Part shown: piece after piece, positions 58,098 through 64,000 of the stretch
Position numbering within the stretch: the stretch's first letter is position 1
How the letters are laid out: each line of letters opens with the position of its first letter
Assembly: GCA_018268055.1 (NCBI GenBank)
Contig: JAFDXF010000076.1
Span: 62,001 to 126,000, forward strand
Reading direction: 5' to 3'
Source of the DNA: Bacteroidota bacterium
Lineage (GTDB): Bacteria; Bacteroidota; Bacteroidia; Chitinophagales; Chitinophagaceae
DNA length: 64,000 nt
Notes under the pieces: model-generated
What the model was told of the DNA's origin: nothing
Seen by the model: the letters and a program-made list of their open reading frames with translations, nothing else
The model's database searches: none
Made by a program: the position numbers and the translations under genes

Positions 58098-58670
58098 ATG
58101 GAAGCATTAATGCCCATTTCATATTTGAACGATTTCATTTTTTGTCCTTATTCCTTGTATCTGCACCAGGTATTTGACAATAATACAGAAGATGTATATA
58201 GTGCTGCTCCGCAACAGGTCGGTAAAGCCAATCACGCTGTTATTGATGCAAAAGAAACAGAGCGAATACCAATACCTAAAATCCTAAAGGGCATTTATGT
58301 GCTATCTCAAAAACTCGGCATTTATGGTAAGATAGACACACTCTATGTTTCAGAGAAAAAATTGGTAGAGAGCAAATTTTCTATCTCCACTATCTATCAA
58401 GGATATTATTATCAGTTATGGGCACAATATTTTGCATTGATAGAAATGGGCTTTGAAGTGAATACGCTTTCTTTTTTTTCTATTAAAGACCGAAAAACAT
58501 ACCCTGTTGACATTCCAACACAAAAAGAGTTTTTAGCATTAAGAGCACATATAAAAACAATTGCACGATTCGATTTTGAACAAACGATAAAAACAAATGC
58601 GGCAAAATGTAGTCATTGTATCTATGCTGCGCTTTGTGATAAAACAGAAATGGATCATGTTTACGCATAA
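58098..58670 (+). CDS. cas4: CRISPR-associated Cas4 exonuclease
   Basis: About 190 aa from ATG 58098 (MEALMPISYLNDFIFCP); an in-frame TTG at 58065 is less likely, and ATG 58110 is also possible. Cys ligands for a 4Fe-4S cluster: one in DFIFCPYS and three in KCSHCIYAALC. RecB-nuclease motifs: H in GKANH, D in YGKIDTLYV, E-x-K in LVESKFS and QGYYYQLWAQY. Cas4 trims prespacers and helps choose PAM-adjacent spacers. Overlaps cas1 by 14 bases. Confidence 0.93.
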   Translation: MEALMPISYLNDFIFCPYSLYLHQVFDNNTEDVYSAAPQQVGKANHAVIDAKETERIPIPKILKGIYVLSQKLGIYGKIDTLYVSEKKLVESKFSISTIYQGYYYQLWAQYFALIEMGFEVNTLSFFSIKDRKTYPVDIPTQKEFLALRAHIKTIARFDFEQTIKTNAAKCSHCIYAALCDKTEMDHVYA

Positions 58671-59628
58671 AGACATAGAAAACAGAAGCCTTTTTATTAT
58701 CAACGGTTTGGAAAATCAACGATTAAAAGTATCGGCGGGAAGATTGATGCTTGAAAATGAAGAAACAGGCAAGGCTATTACCCAACTTCCATTCCCCAAA
58801 ATTTTGTGTTTGATGGTAATCGGGCAAACCGCTATAACAACAGCGCTGATAGAACACTGCAATAAGCATGGTGTGCCCATGGTGGTAATGAAACCCAACT
58901 TTCGACCTGTATTTTATTTTGGCAATATGGCCGAAGCCAATTTCTTATTGAGAAAAAAGCAGTTTGAAAATACAAAAGGGGTGCTGGCTATAGCTCAGGT
59001 ATTAATCCAAAACAAGCTACACAATCAAATTGAATTATTAAAAAAGACAAGAGAGAGAAATGCAGCTGCCCTGCAGGCGCAAAAAGTGATACAATACAAT
59101 TTGAATAAAATAAATGATGTGGATGACTACAGAGCATTGATGGGCTTGGAGGGTAGTGCTGCAAAAGAATACTTTCAGTCCTATTTTGGATTTACCAACT
59201 GGAATATCAGGCAGCCGAGAATAAAATTGGATTATCTCAATGCCACTTTAGATATCGGCTATACCATGCTCTTTAATTACATAGAATGTATGATTCGCCT
59301 TTTTGGATTTGATCCATACATGGGTGTATATCATCAGCTTTGGTTTAGAAGAAAGAGTTTGGTTTGCGATTTAATGGAACCATTCCGCTGCATCATTGAG
59401 CATCAAATAAGAAAATCATTAAAATACGAAACATTTAAAGCATCTGATTTTGAAATAAGAAAGAATGCGCATTACTTAAAGCCGGAGATGCGGAAAGTAT
59501 ATACCAAAGTTTTTTTTGAAGCAATCATTGCATATAAATCTGCAATCTATAAATACATTCAGCAGTACTATCGCTGCTTTATGGGTAAAAAGAGTGCTGA
59601 AAATTATCCCATTTTTAAATATGAGTAA
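58657..59628 (+). CDS. cas1: CRISPR-associated Cas1 integrase
   Basis: 323 aa from ATG 58657 (MFTHKDIENRSLFI); the frame extends further upstream inside cas4 but the family begins here. Active-site residues E165 (MGLEGSAAKEYF), H226 (GVYHQLWF) and D238/E241 (VCDLMEPFR). N-terminal beta domain about 1-85, C-terminal helical domain with the catalytic site. It integrates new spacers with Cas2. Overlaps cas4 by 14 and cas2 by 8 bases. Confidence 0.97.
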   Translation: MFTHKDIENRSLFIINGLENQRLKVSAGRLMLENEETGKAITQLPFPKILCLMVIGQTAITTALIEHCNKHGVPMVVMKPNFRPVFYFGNMAEANFLLRKKQFENTKGVLAIAQVLIQNKLHNQIELLKKTRERNAAALQAQKVIQYNLNKINDVDDYRALMGLEGSAAKEYFQSYFGFTNWNIRQPRIKLDYLNATLDIGYTMLFNYIECMIRLFGFDPYMGVYHQLWFRRKSLVCDLMEPFRCIIEHQIRKSLKYETFKASDFEIRKNAHYLKPEMRKVYTKVFFEAIIAYKSAIYKYIQQYYRCFMGKKSAENYPIFKYE

Positions 59629-59899
59629 ATTAATAATAGTAGCTTATGATATTTCAAAAAATAAAACAAGAAGCCGATTTTCTAAGTTTTTAGAAAAATA
59701 TGGCGTGAGAGTTCAGTTTTCTGTTTATGAAATTGAAAATTCGCAACGCGTTTTAGATATTGTAAGCACCGCAATTGAAGCCAAGTTTAAAAAGCAATTT
59801 GAACCGGGAGATAGTGTATATATTTTTACATCCGAAAAAAGCAGCATTGTAAAGTATGGCAGTGCAAATCTGCTGGATAATGATTTAATATTTATATAG
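59621..59899 (+). CDS. cas2: CRISPR-associated Cas2
   Basis: 92 aa from ATG 59621 (MSKLIIVAYDISKNKTRSRF). Ferredoxin fold with the usual N-terminal aspartate (YDI, D10) and RFSKFLEKYGVRVQFSVYE; GDSVYIFT in the C-terminal strand. It bridges two Cas1 dimers in the acquisition complex. Last gene before the leader. Confidence 0.96.
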   Translation: MSKLIIVAYDISKNKTRSRFSKFLEKYGVRVQFSVYEIENSQRVLDIVSTAIEAKFKKQFEPGDSVYIFTSEKSSIVKYGSANLLDNDLIFI

Positions 59900-60018
59900 C
59901 AAACCTCAATCATTTTAAAGAAAACATACTTCTATAAAATTAAATCTAATCAGCTGTTTTTCAAACTAATACAAAAGAAATTAGTGCTATTCAAATTTTT
60001 AAGGTGGGTATAGCTTGA

Positions 60019-60041
60019 TTTTTTACAATATCTGTAAAAAA
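60019..60041. promoter_or_regulatory. Inverted repeat in the CRISPR leader
   Basis: TTTTTTACA and TGTAAAAAA, perfect 9-bp arms around five bases. Its right arm ends at the first base of the -33 element, a place where a regulator or the integration complex could bind. Confidence 0.5.
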
Positions 60042-60071
60042 TTGATTTTCAGAGGAATTCTTTTATCTTTG
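60041..60071 (+). promoter_or_regulatory. CRISPR array promoter
   Basis: -33 element ATTG (60041-60044) and -7 element TATCTTTG (60064-60071) with 19 bases between, the Bacteroidota consensus spacing. The start would be near 60077-60080, within a few bases of repeat 1. Confidence 0.7.
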
Positions 60072-60081
60072 AAAAATAGGA

Positions 60082-61837
60082 GTCTATTAACTCTTTTAAA
60101 TTTCTACTATTGTAGATTTGCGATTCGGTCAGTTCATCCGCTTTAATGTCTATTAACTCTTTTAAATTTCTACTATTGTAGATTGAAGCCGTATTCGTTT
60201 AATTTATCCGTCTATTAACTCTTTTAAATTTCTACTATTGTAGATTGCTGTTGCGAATGTGTTTTTTGTTATGTCTATTAACTCTTTTAAATTTCTACTA
60301 TTGTAGATGCCCCACATAGACTTGTCCCACCAATATGTCTATTAACTCTTTTAAATTTCTACTATTGTAGATATGTAATTGATAAGCGATGTGTGTTCTT
60401 GTCTATTAACTCTTTTAAATTTCTACTATTGTAGATTCAATTATATATTGAGGTACTTGCATTGTTGTCTATTAACTCTTTTAAATTTCTACTATTGTAG
60501 ATATTAAAGTAGAAAAAGAACACCCCATGTCTATTAACTCTTTTAAATTTCTACTATTGTAGATCAAGTTGGCGGCAGTAGTGTCGGCATAGTCTATTAA
60601 CTCTTTTAAATTTCTACTATTGTAGATTGTTCAGGTATGGATAAGGAATATTGTGTCTATTAACTCTTTTAAATTTCTACTATTGTAGATTTAGCATCAG
60701 ATACTCCCATAAAAGGCAGTCTATTAACTCTTTTAAATTTCTACTATTGTAGATATAATTAAGTAAGACGGCTGGAAGCCTGTCTATTAACTCTTTTAAA
60801 TTTCTACTATTGTAGATGTATGAAAAACGATACCTATACAGAAGGTCTATTAACTCTTTTAAATTTCTACTATTGTAGATACGATTATTTCATTGACCCC
60901 GAGAAGTCTATTAACTCTTTTAAATTTCTACTATTGTAGATTGAAAGCACCACTTACGATAATATCGGTCTATTAACTCTTTTAAATTTCTACTATTGTA
61001 GATACCCCGATGGCATCTGCTATCTTCACTCTTGGTCTATTAACTCTTTTAAATTTCTACTATTGTAGATAAAACACATCTTCACAATGGTGATTCGCTG
61101 TCTATTAACTCTTTTAAATTTCTACTATTGTAGATATTTATTGGTTCAAAAAATATTGTAAGTCTATTAACTCTTTTAAATTTCTACTATTGTAGATTAC
61201 CTGTCAATTAAGACAGATTGCATAGTCTATTAACTCTTTTAAATTTCTACTATTGTAGATACGAACCGGAATAATTTGGAAATCTTGGGTCTATTAACTC
61301 TTTTAAATTTCTACTATTGTAGATTATAGTTCTCTGGTTTATCTATGACTGGTCTATTAACTCTTTTAAATTTCTACTATTGTAGATATAGCACACCCAA
61401 ACAAAGAGTTTTCCGGTCTATTAACTCTTTTAAATTTCTACTATTGTAGATACCCCGATTGCTTCCATTGCCATATAAGTCGGTCTATTAACTCTTTTAA
61501 ATTTCTACTATTGTAGATAATACTTCTTCTTTTGGCCGCTACAATGTCTATTAACTCTTTTAAATTTCTACTATTGTAGATAATATTAGATAAGCTCCCA
61601 CTATAATAGTCTATTAACTCTTTTAAATTTCTACTATTGTAGATTCCACCTCTATTGCTGATAGTGGATTGGTCTATTAACTCTTTTAAATTTCTACTAT
61701 TGTAGATGTGCGCTGTCTGCTCCTACTCCCAGCCACGTCTATTAACTCTTTTAAATTTCTACTATTGTAGATATGTTTGAATTTCGCAGTAACTCTACTA
61801 TGTCTATTAACTCTTTTAAATTTCTACTATTGTAGAT
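60082..61837 (+). CRISPR. CRISPR array, 28 repeats and 27 spacers, type V-A
   Basis: The 36-bp repeat begins GTCTATTAACTC and ends TTTCTACTATTGTAGAT. The last 19 bases hold the Cas12a pseudoknot handle (stem TCTAC/GTAGA, loop TATT). By reading, all 28 copies are identical, including the last. Spacers are 25-31 bases (mostly 26-29). Repeats start at 60082, 60148, 60210, 60273, 60337 and so on to 61802. The array is transcribed on the plus strand from the leader side, and Cas12a would cut upstream of each handle. No tracrRNA is needed in this type. Confidence 0.98.
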
Positions 61838-61850
61838 TAACACTATATAT

Positions 61851-61971
61851 GTGTATAAGCTTCCCCAAAAACAGTACGGTTTAAAAATAGACCAAAGCCC
61901 AAACTCATCAATCTCTAAAAAGATTTTGTATTTATTTACTCATCTCCACCCATTGCTATTTTATAAGCTTT
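61851..61971 (+). repeat. 121-bp direct repeat, left copy
   Basis: Matches 62766-62886 at 114 of 121 positions by my alignment. Includes a piece equal to the 3' end of the gene at the right edge, so it is probably a duplicated gene end. Starts 13 bases after the CRISPR array. Confidence 0.85.
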
Positions 61972-62079
61972 AAAGAAGAACAAAACTGTCTCAACAGAAA
62001 AAGAATTGCCTGAAAGCAGTTTAAAAATCTAAAAGTACAAGTTTAAAGAAAAACAGTTTCACTTTCGGGCAACTATTAC

Positions 62080-62087
62080 TATCTTTG
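62080..62087 (+). promoter_or_regulatory. -7 element at the toxin gene start
   Basis: TATCTTTG ends four bases before the GTG start codon at 62092, so the mRNA would be leaderless or nearly so. Confidence 0.5.
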
Positions 62088-62091
62088 TTTC

Positions 62092-62436
62092 GTGGACAAA
62101 AAACAGAAATTCCGAACTGTTATTACATACAAAGATTACTTTGAGAATTTCTTTGTGAAACAACGTCAGAAGGTAAAGGACAAAATCATTTGGACACTTG
62201 AATTAATTGAAGAAATTGACAGAGTTCCAGAAACTTACCTTCAACACATGCAAGACGATTTGTATGAAATCAGAGTAAAATTAGCCAGCGACATTTTTCG
62301 GATATTTTGTTTTTTTGACCAGGATAAATTGGTCGTTTTGGCAAACGGTTTTCAAAAGAAAACTCAAAAAACGCCTAAGCAGGAAATTGAAAAAGCATTA
62401 AAAATCAAGAGAGAATATGAAGACGAAAAAAAATAA
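62092..62436 (+). CDS. RelE/HigB-like toxin (Gp49/DUF891 type)
   Basis: 114 aa from a GTG start (MDKKQKFRTVITYKDYFENF). Shared features with HigB/Gp49-like toxins: RVPETYLQHMQDDLYEIRVKLA, then RIFCFFDQDKLVVLANGFQKK-type core and a Lys-rich IEKALKIKREYE end. Such toxins cleave mRNA at the ribosome. Overlaps the antitoxin gene by 20 bases, toxin first as in HigBA systems. No clear alternative start: the frame has no ATG nearby. Confidence 0.85.
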   Translation: MDKKQKFRTVITYKDYFENFFVKQRQKVKDKIIWTLELIEEIDRVPETYLQHMQDDLYEIRVKLASDIFRIFCFFDQDKLVVLANGFQKKTQKTPKQEIEKALKIKREYEDEKK

Positions 62437-62722
62437 CAGCATGACACTTGACCAGTTCAAGGACAAACACTATGGCAGACTTGGAACTGCAAAACGTGGC
62501 AAATTAGAAGCAGGTTATCAAAACTTCAAAATAGGTGCATTAATTCACGAAGCAAGGCTGGAAAAGGGTTTGACACAGGAGGAACTTGCTGAAAAAGTAG
62601 GAACGACAAAGTCATATATTTCTAAGATTGAAAACAATTTAAAGGAAGCGAGAATTTCTACACTTCAAAAAATTGTTGAGGTTGGATTTGGTGGGCAATT
62701 ACAATTATCAATCAAACTTTGA
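62417..62722 (+). CDS. XRE-family antitoxin (HigA-like)
   Basis: 101 aa. Helix-turn-helix in the C-terminal half: IGALIHEARLEKGLTQEELA, then KVGTTKSYISKIENN. Antitoxin of the toxin just upstream, and probably represses their promoter. The start ATG lies within the toxin gene; an in-frame ATG at 62441 is an alternative. Confidence 0.87.
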   Translation: MKTKKNNSMTLDQFKDKHYGRLGTAKRGKLEAGYQNFKIGALIHEARLEKGLTQEELAEKVGTTKSYISKIENNLKEARISTLQKIVEVGFGGQLQLSIKL

Positions 62723-62765
62723 CACAAATCACTGAGAATAAGCTAAACCGCATTGATTGCTGCAA

Positions 62766-62886
62766 GTGTATAAGCTCCCCCAAAAACAGTACTGTTTAAA
62801 AATAGACCAAAGCCTAAACCCATCAATCTCAAAAAAGATTTTGTGTTTATTTACTCATCTCCACCCATTGCTATTTTATAGGCTTT
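62766..62886 (+). repeat. 121-bp direct repeat, right copy
   Basis: Copy of 61851-61971. It runs into the last 36 bases of the gene at the right edge (62851 on). Together the copies bracket 794 bases containing the toxin-antitoxin pair. Confidence 0.85.
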
Positions 62887-64000
62887 GATGAACAGTGCGC
62901 CCAGATTTTTGTACGGAGGCACATAATCTTCAAACTCGGGCGAGTTGGCTGCTTTTTTCAACTCGTTCCAGAAAGGAACCCAGCGGATGTCCTCTCCCAT
63001 TCTCATTTTATTGGCCGTTAAGATTACAAAAGGCAGATTCACTTTCGTATCGCCTATTTGCTTGGTAGCTACTATATGTGCATCACTCGATACATTCAAT
63101 ATATCGTGCAGCAGATGATATCCGCCACATGAGCCCATAAACACAATTTTGGAGGTAGGAAACATTTGTGCTATAGTAGCATCGGCATAGTAGCTGTGCC
63201 CTCTATGAATCGTGATGGTAGGAAATAATTTATTGTCTTCTAAATAATTGCACAATGCTTTTTGTGCTTTCTCGTCTAATCCGTCTTCTTCATTCAATGC
63301 TCTGTTTGCAAATATAGAAACCGGTTTGCCCTTTACCGAGCGCACTTCCACCCACTGATCGGAATTGATGATTTTCCAGTTTGGATTATTAAATGCTTTT
63401 AAAAATCCGTTGAACACGCCTTGCCCGTCTTTATCACCATAAAAAAACTGTTGAATGATAACCCGACCACTGTCATTACCATTTTTCAATGCAGTATAAG
63501 GCACATCATATACCGGCGGTATGCCCAAGTCTTTTGCCAAATCTATTTTCTTGGTACTGTCTGCCGATAAAAATAATTCATTCAAAATTTTATAGATAGC
63601 AATACCTCTTTTATTTTGTTGCGTCACATTTCTATTGTAATTATCTTGCACATTGCGCAGCATATCATTTGCCAAAGGCTTCATGGATTCGGCAATGCTG
63701 GCATAGGAGTCGGCCACATCTACAGCATCTTCTGTTCCGTTGGATTTTTCCAGATTTTTTACAAAAGATTTCATCAGTACTTCGGCATCACTGAGTGCAT
63801 CTGCACTTTTCTTTGCAGGGAAACTTGCAAGGTATTCGCTCAACTTGTTGTACCCTGCACACATTTTTATAAATTTTCGGTATTTATCAAAATAAACTAA
63901 TTTCAAAATAGAATCGCCGCGATTGTTCAGCTTCTTCATCATCAACGGATAAACACCTTTTACAAAACTGGAAGTATAAATAATGCCATCGCTGGATACG
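62851..64000 (-). CDS. Unknown protein with a possible caspase-like His/Cys dyad, 5' partial
   Basis: The frame is open to the right edge (the visible part starts VSSDGIIYTSSFVKG), so the N-terminus is missing; TTG 63945 and ATG 63942 are internal. At least 383 aa. The C-terminal half has ITIHRGHSYYADATIAQMF, then KIVFMGSCGGYHLLHDIL (Cys codon 63127-63129), like the His/Cys dyad of caspase-fold peptidases (C11/C25/CHAT). The N-terminal half is helical. Function is not recognised; the dyad reading is an inference. Its 3' end is duplicated in the left direct repeat. Confidence 0.75.
   Translation of the reverse strand, partial: VSSDGIIYTSSFVKGVYPLMMKKLNNRGDSILKLVYFDKYRKFIKMCAGYNKLSEYLASFPAKKSADALSDAEVLMKSFVKNLEKSNGTEDAVDVADSYASIAESMKPLANDMLRNVQDNYNRNVTQQNKRGIAIYKILNELFLSADSTKKIDLAKDLGIPPVYDVPYTALKNGNDSGRVIIQQFFYGDKDGQGVFNGFLKAFNNPNWKIINSDQWVEVRSVKGKPVSIFANRALNEEDGLDEKAQKALCNYLEDNKLFPTITIHRGHSYYADATIAQMFPTSKIVFMGSCGGYHLLHDILNVSSDAHIVATKQIGDTKVNLPFVILTANKMRMGEDIRWVPFWNELKKAANSPEFEDYVPPYKNLGALFIKAYKIAMGGDE

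Larger units (their letters stand above)
59900..60081 (+). promoter_or_regulatory. CRISPR leader
   Basis: 182 A/T-rich bases between the cas2 stop and repeat 1. Contains an inverted repeat (60019-60041) and a promoter that ends just before the first repeat. No gene. Confidence 0.8.

Noticed and set aside
52300..60081. tracrRNA or anti-repeat outside the array
   Set aside because: None was noticed, and type V-A does not need one. A systematic alignment of the repeat to this region was not possible here.
60118..61801. Self-targeting spacers
   Set aside because: No spacer was recognised elsewhere in the window by eye; an exact search of the whole genome would be needed.
61851..62886. Insertion sequence between the 121-bp repeats
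   Set aside because: There is no transposase, and the repeats are direct rather than inverted.

Overview
The window is chromosomal DNA from a low-GC member of the Bacteroidota, most like the Chitinophagales. The evidence is the set of large secreted proteins with type IX secretion (T9SS) C-terminal sorting domains, Bacteroidota-type -7 promoter elements (TAnnTTTG) close to many start codons, a GEVED/SdrD-type adhesin family, a split transketolase and the gene content around atpBEFHA. No rRNA or tRNA gene was recognised.

Layout. 1-21.9 kb is mostly housekeeping: a membrane Fe-S protein cut by the left edge, an M28 peptidase, an OsmC-like protein, scpA, mscL, an EamA transporter, frr, a WecA/MraY-type transferase, a transketolase N-half, a LolC/E-type permease, rbfA, an MsbA-like ABC exporter, a cupin, rny, rplS, tatA, gatA, a lytic transglycosylase, pabB, an acidic protein, purA and greA. 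22.1-23.3 kb holds two small exported orphans, one with a G9 tract. 23.3-25.0 kb carries a 2-hydroxyacid dehydrogenase and rsmA. 25.2-30.9 kb encodes two large T9SS-type secreted proteins. 31.1-34.7 kb carries pdxA and a LolA-like/ABC transporter operon. 35-46 kb is a surface region: a 2034-aa SdrD-repeat protein, two lipoproteins and a di-haem cytochrome c peroxidase. 46.1-50.3 kb is an ATP synthase operon (atpB-E-F-H-A) without atpG. 50.4-52.2 kb is a second ABC exporter.

52.4-61.8 kb is the notable part: a complete type V-A CRISPR-Cas locus. The order is cas12a (1333 aa, all RuvC and crRNA-processing motifs recognisable but a diverged PAM-interacting region), a GxxExxY PD-(D/E)xK protein, a RhuM-family gene, cas4, cas1, cas2, then a leader with a good promoter ending a few bases before an array of 28 identical 36-bp repeats and 27 spacers. 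The GxxExxY gene is bounded by 17-bp imperfect inverted repeats and followed by a remnant of the RhuM 3' end, which suggests it arrived as a cassette. Cas4/Cas1/Cas2 overlap tightly and would acquire spacers; Cas12a would process pre-crRNA itself and cut target DNA.

61.85-62.9 kb holds a RelE/HigB-like toxin and XRE antitoxin pair between two 121-bp direct repeats (about 94% identical). The right copy includes the 3' end of the last gene, a possible caspase-fold protein that runs off the right edge.
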